From: Pectobacterium aroidearum
GTDB lineage: Bacteria; Pseudomonadota; Gammaproteobacteria; Enterobacterales; Enterobacteriaceae
NCBI RefSeq assembly: GCF_041228105.1
Contig: NZ_CP166097.1
Coordinates: 4,898,001-4,962,000 of the forward strand
Direction: 5' to 3'
DNA: 64,000 nucleotides
Part shown: positions 20,234 to 33,060 of the stretch, in pieces
Layout: each line of letters starts with the position of its first letter
Position numbering within the stretch: position 1 is the stretch's first letter
Program-made: the position numbers and the translations under genes
The notes under the pieces: generated by a model
What the model saw: only the letters and a program-made list of their open reading frames with translations
Told to the model about the DNA's origin: nothing
The model's database searches: none

Positions 20234-21823
20234 ATGCAACAACGCCGTCCAATTCGCCGCGCTCTGCTCAGCGTTTCTGACAAAGCAGGTATTGTCGAAT
20301 TTGCTCAAGCTCTGTCCCACCGTGGCGTCGAGCTCCTTTCAACCGGAGGAACCGCCCGTTTGCTGGCCGATGCTGGCTTAGCGGTGACAGAAGTCTCTGA
20401 CTACACCGGTTTCCCGGAAATGATGGATGGGCGTGTAAAGACCCTGCACCCGAAAGTACACGGCGGCATTCTGGGACGACGCGATCAAGATGATGCGATC
20501 ATGACGCAGCACGACATCAAGCCGATTGATATCGTCGTTGTGAATCTGTATCCGTTTGCCCAGACCGTTGCCCGTGAGAACTGCACATTAGAAGATGCAG
20601 TTGAGAATATCGATATCGGCGGCCCGACGATGGTTCGCTCCGCCGCCAAGAACCATAAAGATGTGGCTATTGTGGTCAAGAGCAGCGACTACAGCGCCAT
20701 TATTAATGAAATCGACGCCAACGAAGGTTCATTGACCTACGAAACCCGTTTCGATTTAGCGATTAAAGCCTTCGAACATACTGCAGCGTACGACAGCATG
20801 ATTGCCAACTACTTTGGCGCATTGGTTCCGCCTTACCACGGCGAAACCGATAAACCATCAGGTAACTTCCCACGCACGTTGAACCTGAACTACATCAAAA
20901 AGCAGGACATGCGCTACGGCGAGAACAGCCATCAGCAAGCTGCCTTCTATATAGAAGAGAATCTTCACGAGGCATCTGTCGCCACGTCTACGCAGTTACA
21001 AGGAAAGGCGCTGTCTTATAACAACATCGCCGATACCGATGCAGCGCTGGAATGTGTGAAGGAATTTGCCGAACCAGCCTGCGTTATCGTTAAACATGCG
21101 AACCCCTGTGGCGTCGCCATTGGCGGCTCAATTCTTGATGCCTACGAACGCGCCTATAAAACCGACCCGACATCTGCATTCGGCGGCATTATCGCTTTCA
21201 ACCGCGAGCTGGATGAAGAAACCGCACAGGCTATTATCAGCCGTCAGTTTGTCGAAGTGATTATTGCGCCATCTGCCAGTGAGGCCGCATTGAAGGTGAC
21301 CGCAGCCAAACAAAACGTACGTGTCCTGACCAGTGGTAGCTGGCAGCAACGTGTTCCTGGTCTGGATTTCAAACGCGTCAACGGCGGTTTGCTGGTACAA
21401 GATCGCGATTTGGGTATGGTCGACGCGTCTCAACTGCGTGTCGTGACAGAGCGCCAACCGAGCGAGCAGGAATTACGCGATGCCCTCTTCTGCTGGAAAG
21501 TGGCTAAATTCGTTAAATCCAATGCGATCGTGTACGCACGCGATAACATGACCATCGGGATAGGCGCCGGTCAGATGAGCCGCGTTTACTCAGCGAAAAT
21601 CGCCGGAATCAAAGCGGGTGATGAAGGGCTGGAAGTAAAAGGTTCCGCCATGGCCTCCGATGCATTCTTCCCATTCCGTGATGGTATTGATGCCGCCGCT
21701 GCCGTTGGTATTACCTGCGTGATTCAACCGGGCGGGTCCATTCGTGATGATGAAGTTATTGCTGCCGCCAACGAACACGGCATTGCGATGATCTTTACCG
21801 ACATGCGCCACTTCCGCCATTAA
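20234..21823 (+). CDS. purH: PurH: AICAR transformylase / IMP cyclohydrolase
   Basis: Encodes 529 residues, as in E. coli. It carries the last two steps to IMP. The N-terminal cyclohydrolase domain begins [17 protein letters not shown] and includes [10 protein letters not shown]; the transformylase domain includes [12 protein letters not shown] with the catalytic Lys-His pair, and [11 protein letters not shown]. The frame is open far upstream, but the start at 20234 has AGGGGA and matches the family start. Control by the PurR box; purD follows after 17 bases. Confidence 0.96.
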   Translation: MQQRRPIRRALLSVSDKAGIVEFAQALSHRGVELLSTGGTARLLADAGLAVTEVSDYTGFPEMMDGRVKTLHPKVHGGILGRRDQDDAIMTQHDIKPIDIVVVNLYPFAQTVARENCTLEDAVENIDIGGPTMVRSAAKNHKDVAIVVKSSDYSAIINEIDANEGSLTYETRFDLAIKAFEHTAAYDSMIANYFGALVPPYHGETDKPSGNFPRTLNLNYIKKQDMRYGENSHQQAAFYIEENLHEASVATSTQLQGKALSYNNIADTDAALECVKEFAEPACVIVKHANPCGVAIGGSILDAYERAYKTDPTSAFGGIIAFNRELDEETAQAIISRQFVEVIIAPSASEAALKVTAAKQNVRVLTSGSWQQRVPGLDFKRVNGGLLVQDRDLGMVDASQLRVVTERQPSEQELRDALFCWKVAKFVKSNAIVYARDNMTIGIGAGQMSRVYSAKIAGIKAGDEGLEVKGSAMASDAFFPFRDGIDAAAAVGITCVIQPGGSIRDDEVIAAANEHGIAMIFTDMRHFRH

Positions 21824-21840
21824 TTTTGGAGCTGACCGAA

Positions 21841-23127
21841 ATGAACATTTTAGTAATTGGTAATGGCGGACGCGAGCACGCGCTGGCCTGGAAAGCCGCA
21901 CAGTCACCACTGGCGAAACGCGTTTATGTCGCTCCGGGAAATGCGGGCACCGCACTTGAAGCCGCGCTGACCAACGTTGATATCGCCGCAACTGATGTTC
22001 CAGCGCTCGTCGCTTTTGCGCAAGAGAACCACATCGATTTAACCATCGTTGGCCCGGAGACACCGTTAGTTATCGGTGTGGTGGATGCGTTTCAGAGCGC
22101 AGGTCTAAAAATCTTTGGTCCGTCGCAGGCCGCAGCACAACTGGAAGGCTCTAAAGCCTTCACCAAAGATTTTCTGGCACGCCACAATATCCCAACAGCG
22201 GAATACCAAAACTTCACTGAAGTTGAACCCGCGCTGGCTTATGTTCGCCGCAAAGGTGCGCCTATCGTCATCAAGGCGGATGGATTAGCCGCAGGCAAAG
22301 GCGTTATTGTCGCCATGACGTTGCAGGAAGCAGAAAACGCCATTCAGGATATGCTGGCGGGCAATGCATTCGGCGATGCCGGACACCGTATCGTGGTGGA
22401 AGAATTCCTTGATGGCGAAGAAGCCAGCTTCATTGTGATGGTGGATGGCAAGAATGTGCTGCCGATGGCAACCAGTCAGGATCATAAACGCGTTGGAGAT
22501 AAAGATACGGGCCCAAATACTGGCGGCATGGGCGCTTATTCTCCAGCTCCGGTCGTGACTGATGAAATCCACCAGCGCGTGATGGATCAGGTGATCTGGC
22601 CGACCGTAAACGGCATGGCTGCAGAGGGAAATACTTACGTCGGTTTCCTGTATGCAGGCCTGATGATTTCTGCCGATGGTCAGCCAAAAGTGATCGAATT
22701 CAACTGTCGCTTTGGCGATCCAGAAACACAGCCAATTATGCTGCGTCTGCGTTCCGATTTGGTGGAACTGTGTCTGGCAGCCTGTGACGGCACGCTGGAT
22801 CAGAAAGATTCCGTCTGGGATGATCGTCCGTCTCTGGGTGTGGTATTGGCCGCAGGCGGCTACCCGGCTGACTACAACACGGGCGATGTGATTTCCGGTT
22901 TACCGCAGCAGGATGCAGAAGATGGCAAAGTCTTTCATGCGGGTACCAAGCTGAACGGTATTAATGTCGTTACCAGCGGCGGCCGCGTACTGTGCGTCAC
23001 CGCATTGGGTAATACCGTGGCTGAAGCGCAGCAACGCGCTTATGAAATAGCAGCGGGTATTCAGTGGCAAGGGGTATTCTGTCGCAAAGACATCGGCTAT
23101 CGTGCCATTGAGCGCGAGCAAGCCTGA
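21841..23127 (+). CDS. purD: PurD: phosphoribosylamine-glycine ligase
   Basis: Encodes 428 residues. The start MNILVIGNGGREHALAWK is the family N-terminus; GGAG lies upstream in the intergenic 17 bases. ATP-grasp features include VIKADGLAAGKGVIVA and the metal-binding EFNCRFGDPETQ. Makes GAR in purine synthesis, second enzyme of the pathway, co-transcribed with purH. A terminator follows. Confidence 0.96.
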   Translation: MNILVIGNGGREHALAWKAAQSPLAKRVYVAPGNAGTALEAALTNVDIAATDVPALVAFAQENHIDLTIVGPETPLVIGVVDAFQSAGLKIFGPSQAAAQLEGSKAFTKDFLARHNIPTAEYQNFTEVEPALAYVRRKGAPIVIKADGLAAGKGVIVAMTLQEAENAIQDMLAGNAFGDAGHRIVVEEFLDGEEASFIVMVDGKNVLPMATSQDHKRVGDKDTGPNTGGMGAYSPAPVVTDEIHQRVMDQVIWPTVNGMAAEGNTYVGFLYAGLMISADGQPKVIEFNCRFGDPETQPIMLRLRSDLVELCLAACDGTLDQKDSVWDDRPSLGVVLAAGGYPADYNTGDVISGLPQQDAEDGKVFHAGTKLNGINVVTSGGRVLCVTALGNTVAEAQQRAYEIAAGIQWQGVFCRKDIGYRAIEREQA

Positions 23128-23167
23128 TAAGCCATGCTCCGATAAACGATTGTCTGATCAATACTGA

Positions 23168-23193
23168 AGCCCGGAGAAATCCGGGTTTTTTAA
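23168..23193 (+). terminator. Terminator of purHD
   Basis: CCCGGA/TCCGGG stem with GAAA loop and a run of six T. It lies 40 bases after purD and also separates it from the convergent yjaH. Confidence 0.85.
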
Positions 23194-23196
23194 TCG

Positions 23197-23883
23197 CTAT
23201 TTAGGCTGCCACTGGCAGACATCATCCTCCACCACCAGCAATAACTGTGTTCCTTCCGGCGCTTCCAGCCATGCGACATTTAGCGGACGCGTTGCATGCA
23301 TTTTTTGCTCCGCGATCCATTCACGCGAATCATTGTCAAAATCAGGGCGAACCACCGTGCCGTCGCAAGACTGCACCTGGCCTTCCAGCCATTTCCCTTG
23401 TTTTAAGATCACCTTGCCTGCACGCAGGACATCGCTCAACTCCAGCATGCGCTTAGCATCAAACTGGTAGAGCGCAACATCATCATCAGAAACCGATTCA
23501 CGTCTTTCAGCAAGTTGCCGCTGCATAAAGCTGACGGTTCCATCTTCTGCAAAGCGCAAACGCATATCTTCTTTTTGCGTCCCAAGCTGATTACGCTGTA
23601 TCTCGCGTAGCTTGTCCTGCTGGAACGTATAGCGAGTCACCACCAGCGCATTGCCCTGAAGCGGGTTGAACACGGTGGTCAACGCCGTCGTATTCTGCGC
23701 ATCGTCTTTACGCCACAAACGCACGATACCGCGATCGGCTACGTAACCGCTGGCGAAAAATTCCGGCGGTGCGGTGCGGCTACTACAGGCCACCACAGCA
23801 GTAAGCATGAGGCCTACGCCACACCAGCGTCGTAAAAGCAAAAGGGGCGAAAACGCCCCTCTGCTTAAACTTTTAACCGACAT
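23197..23883 (-). CDS. yjaH: YjaH-type DUF1481 lipoprotein
   Basis: Encodes 228 residues. A signal segment with lipobox (LTAVVAC, cysteine near residue 33) indicates a lipoprotein; the rest is soluble. Sequence and position directly after hupA match E. coli yjaH, a DUF1481 protein of unknown function. It starts four bases after the hupA stop, so it is probably transcribed with it. Confidence 0.88.
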   Translation of the reverse strand: MSVKSLSRGAFSPLLLLRRWCGVGLMLTAVVACSSRTAPPEFFASGYVADRGIVRLWRKDDAQNTTALTTVFNPLQGNALVVTRYTFQQDKLREIQRNQLGTQKEDMRLRFAEDGTVSFMQRQLAERRESVSDDDVALYQFDAKRMLELSDVLRAGKVILKQGKWLEGQVQSCDGTVVRPDFDNDSREWIAEQKMHATRPLNVAWLEAPEGTQLLLVVEDDVCQWQPK

Positions 23884-23887
23884 GGGC

Positions 23888-24160
23888 TTATTTAACAGCG
23901 TCTTTCAGAGCCTTGCCAGAAACAAACGCTGGCACGTTGGCAGCAGCAATTTTGATTTCTTTACCGGTTTGTGGGTTGCGGCCAGTGCGCTCATTACGAT
24001 GGTTGACTTTAAACGTACCAAAACCAACTAATTGTACTGCATCACCTTCTTTCAGAGACTCGGTAATTGCCGCCAGAGTTGATTCCAGAGCTGCTTTAGC
24101 CTGTGCTTTTGACAGATCAGCTTTGTCCGCAATTACATCAATCAGTTGAGTCTTATTCAT
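23888..24160 (-). CDS. hupA: HU-alpha nucleoid protein
   Basis: Encodes 90 residues starting [22 protein letters not shown]. The DNA-binding arm motif [21 protein letters not shown] is intact. HU bends and restrains DNA and works with HU-beta. AAGGATAAC precedes the ATG. The 204 bases upstream should hold its promoter. Confidence 0.97.
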   Translation of the reverse strand: MNKTQLIDVIADKADLSKAQAKAALESTLAAITESLKEGDAVQLVGFGTFKVNHRNERTGRNPQTGKEIKIAAANVPAFVSGKALKDAVK

Positions 24161-24364
24161 AAGTTATCCTTACAGTGTGTTTATCGCTTGCTAAGCATCG
24201 AGTGCGACGGATATGCCATTTCCCTTTTCAGGGTGTGGTAGCACTCTCCTGCATACACGCACCGACAGCCACTTTTTTTACGCCCCCCAAATGTAGACCA
24301 GACAGGGTGCGAATGTGAAGCCTAAAGACAGGCCATTTCAGGCCTTAAATCACGTTTTATCGCG

Positions 24365-24955
24365 TTATTGATGCAAATTTATCCCGATGTTACTACTTCC
24401 GGCCTCGCGCAGATCGGAACGGAGCCCTTTTATCAGCTCAATATCGCGTTCTTCACAAGCCGCCAACAGGCGAAAAATCTCCCATTGGATGTCCCATTCT
24501 TCTTCAATTGCAGGCAAAACCTTTAGCTCATCGTCGGTCATTTCTTTGCCTGCCTGCGTCATTTCCAACATGGCAACCGTGCGGATAGACGTTTCGCTAA
24601 TGGCTATCGCATGTTCCAGCGTTTCACCACTCAAGCGTGAGTGAATTAACTCACCCAACGCGATACAGGCATCAATAGCCGGATAGACTCCGTAAAGATC
24701 ATAATCTTCCGCGGCGGGAATCGCTTCTTCCAGCTTTTCCAGTTGGCTATCGAAATTAACCTTCGCATCTTTAACCACTAATGTTTCCCATACCAAATCG
24801 AGAATGCGGCGGTAAACCATCGCATCACCAAACTCTGTTTGACGACAGAATTCGTGGTAATTGGGATACATACGTTCACAAAGACATGCCATGAAAGTGA
24901 CATGTTGCCAGCTTGCCAGTTTTTCCAGACGTAAATGAATGGGGTTACGTAACAT
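24365..24955 (-). CDS. yjaG: YjaG (DUF416) protein
   Basis: Encodes 196 residues from MLRNPIHLRLEKL, the E. coli YjaG start; a 16-residue upstream extension is open but lacks family support. HVTFMACLCERMYPNY and FDSQLEKLEEAIP are family segments. Predicted mostly helical and cytoplasmic, function unknown. Sits between hupA and nfi as in E. coli. Confidence 0.92.
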   Translation of the reverse strand: MLRNPIHLRLEKLASWQHVTFMACLCERMYPNYHEFCRQTEFGDAMVYRRILDLVWETLVVKDAKVNFDSQLEKLEEAIPAAEDYDLYGVYPAIDACIALGELIHSRLSGETLEHAIAISETSIRTVAMLEMTQAGKEMTDDELKVLPAIEEEWDIQWEIFRLLAACEERDIELIKGLRSDLREAGSSNIGINLHQ

Positions 24956-25032
24956 TTTTATGCTCATTAACAGCGACGGACGGCAGTGTACCTGAAATAA
25001 CAATGACGCCCTATGCCTGAATTCCTAAAGTT

Positions 25033-25722
25033 TTACGACAATACGTTAGCGGCTTGCTGTCGCTGCCAACGCACAAATGCGGGGCGATTCGATGCAACCG
25101 CATCAGCCCAACGGGTCGGCTCCGGTAAACGGTAGCCACGCATACAGGATTGTACCCAGTGCAATGCGCTGTCCTGACTGACTCGATGCCCCGTCGCCAC
25201 GAACAGCGGGTTACAGCGCGCTTTGCCGCGCCATACCCAGCCAATCTGCTCACCCTTATCCAGTAACGGCTGCTGGCTGCCGACGCTCTCCGCCAACGGT
25301 TCAAATCGACCGCACAGCCGACTTTTTGCCACACCAATCGTCGGAACATCGACCAGCAAACCAAAATGGCTGGCAACGCCGAGACGCCGTGGGTGAGAAA
25401 TCCCATGCCCATCGACAAACAACAAATCCGGCTTCTGTTCAAGTAGCCCCCACGCAGCTAACAGCCCAGGGCATTCACGAAACGAAAGAAAACCGGGGAT
25501 GTAGGGCATCGTCGTGCTGATACGCGCAATCTTGTATTCTACCAGCTCCAACGAAGGATAGCGCATTACCGCAATCGCCGCGCGAGTTACCGACCCTTCT
25601 TGCTCAAAGCCAACATCCGCACCCGCGATAAACGCAGGCTGCTCAAAAGGTAAATCGTCGTGCCGAATCACATCAGAAGCGCGGGCCAGTTGCTCCGCCC
25701 GCAGCTGTTGTGTATCAATCAC
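25033..25722 (-). CDS. nfi: Endonuclease V
   Basis: Encodes 229 residues. The start is a GTG at 25722 with AGGGGGTGAT upstream. IAGADVGFE holds the first catalytic Asp, and [20 protein letters not shown] the second metal site; [12 protein letters not shown] is the PYIP wedge that recognises deaminated bases. It nicks DNA one base past hypoxanthine. Follows hemE by 15 bases in what looks like one transcript. Confidence 0.94.
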   Translation of the reverse strand: MIDTQQLRAEQLARASDVIRHDDLPFEQPAFIAGADVGFEQEGSVTRAAIAVMRYPSLELVEYKIARISTTMPYIPGFLSFRECPGLLAAWGLLEQKPDLLFVDGHGISHPRRLGVASHFGLLVDVPTIGVAKSRLCGRFEPLAESVGSQQPLLDKGEQIGWVWRGKARCNPLFVATGHRVSQDSALHWVQSCMRGYRLPEPTRWADAVASNRPAFVRWQRQQAANVLS

Positions 25723-25737
25723 ATCACCCCCTGTGAA

Positions 25738-26802
25738 TCATGCGTGATAAGGGCGGGACAACCGATGCACGGCCTCAACAAACACGCCCGCATGCTCCGG
25801 CGGCACGTCCTGATGAATGCCGTGACCCAGATTGAAAACATGTCCGTTACCTTGCCCAAATCCAGCAAGGATCGATGCCACTTCCTGTTCGATCCGTGCA
25901 GGATCGGCATACAACATCGACGGATCCATATTACCCTGTAGCGCCACTCTATCGCCGACCCGACGGCGTGCGTCGGCAATATCGCTCGTCCAGTCCAGCC
26001 CCAGCGCGTCACAGCCCGTTTCTGCCATCGCCTCCAGCCACTGGCCTCCGCCTTTGGTAAAGAGCGTCACAGGCACTCGGCGACCTTCGTTCTCACGTTG
26101 TAAACCATCAACAATCTTATGCATGTACCGCAGGGAGAATTCTTTGTAGTCACGTCCGCTCAACGCGCCGCCCCAGGTATCGAATACCATGACCGCCTGC
26201 GCGCCAGCGCGAATTTGCGCGTTGAGATAAAGAATGACGCTATCAGCCAGCTTATCCAGCAACAGGTGTAACGTTTTAGGCTCAGCGAACATCATTTTCT
26301 TGATGACGGTAAATGCTTTGCTGCTACCGCCTTCAACCATATAGGTCGCCAGCGTCCACGGGCTGCCCGAGAAACCGATCAACGGTACTTCACCGGCGAG
26401 GTTTTTACGGATCGTCCGCACTGCGTTCATCACATAACCGAGTTCCTGCTCAGGATCGGGAATCGGCAGGTTAACTACATCGGCATGAGACGTGATGGGA
26501 GAGTGAAAGCGTGGGCCTTCCCCTGCTTCAAAATAGAGCCCTAAGCCCATGGCGTCAGGAATAGTCAGGATATCGGAGAACAGGATCGCCGCATCCAGCG
26601 CATAGCGTCGTAAAGGTTGTAACGTGACTTCGCAAGCCAGTTCTGCGTTTTTACACAGCGACATAAAATCACCCGCCTGCGCGCGCGTTGCCTTATATTC
26701 AGGCAAATAACGCCCCGCCTGACGCATCATCCATACCGGGGTGACATCAACGGGTTGGCGCAATAACGCCCGCAAGTAGCGATCGTTTTTCAGATCAGTC
26801 AT
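25738..26802 (-). CDS. hemE: Uroporphyrinogen decarboxylase
   Basis: Encodes 354 residues. [15 protein letters not shown] is the family signature near residue 22, [17 protein letters not shown] the second, and NLGHGI closes the active site. Converts uroporphyrinogen III to coproporphyrinogen III in haem synthesis. Between nudC and nfi as in E. coli. Confidence 0.96.
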   Translation of the reverse strand: MTDLKNDRYLRALLRQPVDVTPVWMMRQAGRYLPEYKATRAQAGDFMSLCKNAELACEVTLQPLRRYALDAAILFSDILTIPDAMGLGLYFEAGEGPRFHSPITSHADVVNLPIPDPEQELGYVMNAVRTIRKNLAGEVPLIGFSGSPWTLATYMVEGGSSKAFTVIKKMMFAEPKTLHLLLDKLADSVILYLNAQIRAGAQAVMVFDTWGGALSGRDYKEFSLRYMHKIVDGLQRENEGRRVPVTLFTKGGGQWLEAMAETGCDALGLDWTSDIADARRRVGDRVALQGNMDPSMLYADPARIEQEVASILAGFGQGNGHVFNLGHGIHQDVPPEHAGVFVEAVHRLSRPYHA

Positions 26803-26860
26803 GTTCTTTTCCTTTCAACCTCACGGCGGTTCGACACCGGATAGATGTGATGAAACGGAT

Positions 26861-26924
26861 GCGTTATAAAACGAACGCTTTATAAAACGAATACGTTATG
26901 ACGCCAGTACGTTATGTACGCGTG
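26861..26924. repeat. Four degenerate 16-base tandem units in the nudC-hemE gap
   Basis: Units start at 26861, 26877, 26893 and 26909. The first two share all but two positions (GCGTTATAAAACGAAC / GCTTTATAAAACGAAT), the last two share ACGTTATG. It lies directly upstream of hemE and may be a chance slip-duplication or promoter-related. Confidence 0.5.
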
Positions 26925-26950
26925 CCATTCATGGCGCAAATAGTATCACG

Positions 26951-27733
26951 TCAGCCTTCGTTCTCGTGATAAGCGCGGCACAACACCACCGTATCTTCGA
27001 TAAGTCGACGCGCCACGGTGCCCGGCGGCGGAAGCTGCGGGAGTTGGTCATAGCGGAACCAGCCCGCATCACGCAGCTCTTTCGGGTCGTGCTTGATTTC
27101 ACCACCCGCATACTCAGCCATAAACGCCATCATCAACGAATGAGGGAAGGGCCAGGGCTGCGAACTCACGTAGCGCAGGTTTTTTATCTGAACCTGGCTC
27201 TCTTCCATCACCTCACGTACAACCGTTTGTTCCAGCGTTTCGCCCACTTCCACAAACCCGGCCAGCACGGTGTACATGTTTCCGCGATGTCGGTTGTGCT
27301 GCGCCAGCAAGATTTCCTCGCCACGACGAATCGCGACGATGATGCAGGGCGCGATCTGCGGATAATAACGCTCTTTGCAGTGGTGGCATAAGCACGCCAG
27401 TTCCGTTTTACTCCGCACCATTTCATGACCGCAGTAACCGCAAAAACGATGAGAGCGATAGAACTCAGCCAGCTGTACACCGCGTCCCGCCAGTTGGAAT
27501 AGCCCCACGTCCTGATCGAGCAGTTGGCGAACCGATGCCATATCGGTATCACGCCCCTGACACACCAGCCAGACAGGCTGTTCTTGCCATTCGCCAATTT
27601 GGCGAGCCGTTTTCCCCTGTAGCGACCATTTCGTCGCGGTTCCGCACGGTAATTCTCCCTGGGGCAGCCAGATTTGTACCGCATCGCTAACCACCCACCA
27701 GCCGGTTTCATCACCTTTTAGCGTCTGTTCCAT
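26951..27733 (-). CDS. nudC: NADH pyrophosphatase / NAD-cap hydrolase NudC
   Basis: Encodes 260 residues. The four zinc ligands are C98, C101, C116 and C119 as in E. coli, and the Nudix box ([20 protein letters not shown]) is intact, followed by the NudC-type SQPWPFPHS motif. It hydrolyses NADH and removes NAD caps from RNA. Divergent from rsd. Confidence 0.95.
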   Translation of the reverse strand: MEQTLKGDETGWWVVSDAVQIWLPQGELPCGTATKWSLQGKTARQIGEWQEQPVWLVCQGRDTDMASVRQLLDQDVGLFQLAGRGVQLAEFYRSHRFCGYCGHEMVRSKTELACLCHHCKERYYPQIAPCIIVAIRRGEEILLAQHNRHRGNMYTVLAGFVEVGETLEQTVVREVMEESQVQIKNLRYVSSQPWPFPHSLMMAFMAEYAGGEIKHDPKELRDAGWFRYDQLPQLPPPGTVARRLIEDTVVLCRAYHENEG

Positions 27734-27841
27734 ATCTTTTTATTGCTCCACTGCCACTTCACTGGCATTTTACATTCAGAGTGATTACATAAGTTTTATA
27801 ACTGGGATTTCAGTTATTTCTTACCGTTCACGGAGTCAACA

Positions 27842-28303
27842 ATGCTAAACCAGCTACAAAGTCTGACTGAATACGTTGGTGGCAATAATGCGTTAATCGA
27901 CCAATGGCTACAAGCGCGTAAGCAGCTTCTGGTGGCTTACTATCATTTAGTTGGCATCAAGCCGAACAAGGAAGCGCTTTCTCTTCTGGATGAAGAAGCA
28001 TTGGATAATTTTTGCCAGAATCTGGTGGATTACCTTTCTACTGGCCACTTTCATTTATACGAAAAGATGCTGCATGAAGCAGCGACACACAGCGAACAGC
28101 TCTTAGCGCTTTCCACCCAGCTCGATTTCGCCCTGCAAAGCAACACGCAGCAAATCATGACGTTTTACGATAACCATCTGGCGACGGCCATCGACCATGA
28201 TAACTGCCTCGAATTTCAGCAGGCGCTTTCCAGCGTCGGTGAAGCTCTGGAAGAGCGTTTTACGTTAGAAGACAACATGATCCGTCTGGTTTACGACAAC
28301 TAG
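27842..28303 (+). CDS. rsd: Rsd, anti-sigma-70 factor
   Basis: Encodes 153 residues. N-terminus MLNQLQSLTEYVGGNNALID and the helical LVAYYHLVGIKP and HFHLYEKMLHE are typical of Rsd/AlgQ. It holds sigma-70 away from core polymerase in stationary phase and stimulates SpoT. Position next to nudC and thiC as in E. coli. CACGGAG lies seven bases upstream. Confidence 0.93.
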   Translation: MLNQLQSLTEYVGGNNALIDQWLQARKQLLVAYYHLVGIKPNKEALSLLDEEALDNFCQNLVDYLSTGHFHLYEKMLHEAATHSEQLLALSTQLDFALQSNTQQIMTFYDNHLATAIDHDNCLEFQQALSSVGEALEERFTLEDNMIRLVYDN

Positions 28304-28363
28304 CGGTCATTTAGCGTTATTTAAGAACATCGCTATACGCTGTACAGGCAAAACCAGCATGCT

Positions 28364-28392
28364 TTGACATCCGTGTTTTGTCGTCATACAGT
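28364..28392 (+). promoter_or_regulatory. Predicted thiC promoter
   Basis: A perfect -35 TTGACA (28364-28369), a 17-base spacer and a -10 TACAGT (28387-28392). Transcription would start about 35 bases upstream of the riboswitch, a plausible layout. Prediction only. Confidence 0.65.
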
Positions 28393-28432
28393 GTAGGGGT
28401 TTTATTCGCCCGTTTAAGAAACGGGCAAATCT

Positions 28433-28572
28433 TGTCGGAGTGCCTAGCGTGCTCGTGTTTTGTTTGACGAAATCAATCGTTTTACGAAACCTATGAGCGC
28501 ACAGGCTGAGACCGTTAATTCGGGATCCGCGGAACCTGATCGGGTTAATACCTGCGAAGGGAACAAGAGTAA
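28433..28572 (+). ncRNA. TPP riboswitch (THI box) of thiC, with a long P3 extension
   Basis: Conserved TPP elements are in order: CTTGTCGGAGTGCC (P1/P2 5' side), CTGAGA at 28506-28511, GGATCCGCGGAACCTGATC, and TACCTGCGAAGGGAACAAG closing P1. Compared with E. coli thiC, about 56 bases (28447-28502) are inserted in the P3 side. They fold as GCGTGCTCGT with ATGAGCGCAC, then GTTTTGT with ACGAAAC. TPP binding should lower thiC expression. The remaining leader to thiC (28573-28701) can hold the expression platform. Confidence 0.93.
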
Positions 28573-28629
28573 TGCACCTCATTGAGATTGAGCCCAAGGC
28601 TGCGTATTTGCACATATCTTCTGCGCTGA

Positions 28630-31295
<2,666 letters not shown>

Positions 31296-31296
31296 C

Positions 31297-32076
31297 ATGG
31301 TAACGCATCACCACTCTACGCCAGCCGGACTGAGCGATAGCGAGTTCATGCGCTACAGCCGTCAACTCATGCTGGAAGATATTGGCCCGGAAGGTCAGGA
31401 TAAGCTCAAAGCCGCCTGCGTTCTGCTAGTCGGACTGGGTGGGCTGGGCGCGCCCGCTTCGCTCTATCTGGCTGCCGCAGGGATCGGCACGCTGCTGCTT
31501 GCCGACGATGACGCACTGCATATCAGCAACCTGCAACGCCAGATTCTGTATCGCACCAGCGACACCGACAAACCCAAAGCCGTGCTGGCACAGCGTCAGC
31601 TACAGGCGTTAAATCCGCACTCGGAAGCCATCGCACTCACTGAAAGGCTTAGCGGTGAAACATTAGATAACGCTGTCAGCCGCGTCGATCTGGTGTTGGA
31701 TTGCAGCGACAACATGGTCACTCGCCACGCGGTTAACGCCGCCTGCTTTCGCGCAGGCAAGCCACTCATCAGCGGAAGCGCCGTCGGTTTCAGCGGTCAG
31801 CTCGCGGTCTTCACGCCGCCTTATCACTCTGGCTGCTACGCCTGCCTCTATCCCGATACGACCGAACCACAACGCAACTGCCGTACCGCAGGCGTGCTGG
31901 GTCCGGTGGTCGGCGTAATTGGCACACTTCAGGCACTGGAAGCGATCAAGCTGCTGGCAGGTATGCCGTCTGCGCTGGATGGCAAGCTGAGAATGTTCAA
32001 TGGCAAACAGCAGAGCTGGAACACGCTCCAGCTCACGCGTGCCCCCCATTGCTCAGTCTGTGGGGGAGCAGCATGA
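31297..32076 (+). CDS. thiF: ThiF: ThiS adenylyltransferase
   Basis: Encodes 259 residues from the ATG at 31297, preceded by GGGAGG; an upstream in-frame ATG within thiE is unlikely. The nucleotide site GLGGLGAPASLYLA, the zinc cysteines (CYACLYP; CSVCGG) and the catalytic-type cysteine in RNCRTAGVLGP are present. It adenylates ThiS. Overlaps thiS by four bases. Confidence 0.94.
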   Translation: MVTHHHSTPAGLSDSEFMRYSRQLMLEDIGPEGQDKLKAACVLLVGLGGLGAPASLYLAAAGIGTLLLADDDALHISNLQRQILYRTSDTDKPKAVLAQRQLQALNPHSEAIALTERLSGETLDNAVSRVDLVLDCSDNMVTRHAVNAACFRAGKPLISGSAVGFSGQLAVFTPPYHSGCYACLYPDTTEPQRNCRTAGVLGPVVGVIGTLQALEAIKLLAGMPSALDGKLRMFNGKQQSWNTLQLTRAPHCSVCGGAA

Positions 32077-32273
32077 GAATCACGCTGAATGATGAGCCCT
32101 TTGAATTCCCAGAGGCCATCACGGTTGAAGCGCTGCTAAGCCAGATAAACCGGCTCCAGCCCGGCACGGCGCTGGCTATCAATCAGACCATTATCCCGCA
32201 CGCCACCTGGTCACAGCATCAGGTCCAGGACGGTGATGATATTTTGCTTTTTCAGGCAATCGCGGGAGGATGA
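32073..32273 (+). CDS. thiS: ThiS: sulfur carrier
   Basis: Encodes 66 residues from [12 protein letters not shown], ending in the essential GlyGly (AIAGG), where thiocarboxylate forms. A ubiquitin-like fold is expected. ATG overlaps the thiF stop; thiG starts just after its stop. Confidence 0.95.
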   Translation: MRITLNDEPFEFPEAITVEALLSQINRLQPGTALAINQTIIPHATWSQHQVQDGDDILLFQAIAGG

Positions 32274-32274
32274 C

Positions 32275-33060
32275 ATGCTGCACATTGCCGATACGACATT
32301 AACTTCACGGCTGCTGACTGGCACCGGAAAATTCGCCACGCCAGAACTGATGCTGGCGGCACTCGAGGCTTCCGGTTCGCAGTTGGTTACCATGGCGATG
32401 AAACGCGTTGACCTGAACGGCGGCAATGACGCCATTCTCGCCCCGCTACGCCAGCTCGGCATTAAGCTGCTGCCGAATACGTCAGGAGCCAAAACCGCTG
32501 ACGAAGCCATTTTTGCAGCGCGTCTGGCACGTGAGGCGTTGGGGACTCACTGGCTGAAGCTGGAAATTCATCCCGATGTAAAATACCTGCTGCCCGACCC
32601 CATCGAAACGCTGAAGGCCGCTGAACAGCTGGTAAAAGAAGGATTCACGGTACTGCCTTACTGCGGAGCCGACCCGGTACTGTGCAAACGGCTGGAAGAA
32701 GTCGGCTGCGCGGCGGTGATGCCTCTCGGTGCACCGATTGGCTCCAACCAGGGGCTACAAACGCGTGATTTTCTCCGCATCATCATCGAACAGGCACGCG
32801 TTCCGGTGATTGTCGATGCAGGCATTGGCGCCCCCAGCCAGGCGGCCGATGCGCTGGAAATGGGAGCAGATGCCGTGCTGGTCAACACGGCCATCGCTGT
32901 TGCTCACGATCCCGTCGCGATGGCGCGCGCCTTCCGGCTGGCAGTCGAGGCTGGTGGCCTTGCTCGTCAGGCCGGTCTGGGAAGTAAGCAGTTTGTCGCC
33001 AGCGCCACCAGCCCGCTCACCGGTTTTCTGCATCAGCAAACGGAAGGGGCGGTGAGATGA
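32275..33060 (+). CDS. thiG: ThiG: thiazole synthase
   Basis: Encodes 261 residues from [29 protein letters not shown] carries the Schiff-base lysine; [34 protein letters not shown] and [31 protein letters not shown] are hallmark segments. Uses ThiS-thiocarboxylate, dehydroglycine from ThiH and deoxyxylulose phosphate. GGGAGG ribosome-binding site lies inside the thiS end. Confidence 0.95.
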   Translation: MLHIADTTLTSRLLTGTGKFATPELMLAALEASGSQLVTMAMKRVDLNGGNDAILAPLRQLGIKLLPNTSGAKTADEAIFAARLAREALGTHWLKLEIHPDVKYLLPDPIETLKAAEQLVKEGFTVLPYCGADPVLCKRLEEVGCAAVMPLGAPIGSNQGLQTRDFLRIIIEQARVPVIVDAGIGAPSQAADALEMGADAVLVNTAIAVAHDPVAMARAFRLAVEAGGLARQAGLGSKQFVASATSPLTGFLHQQTEGAVR

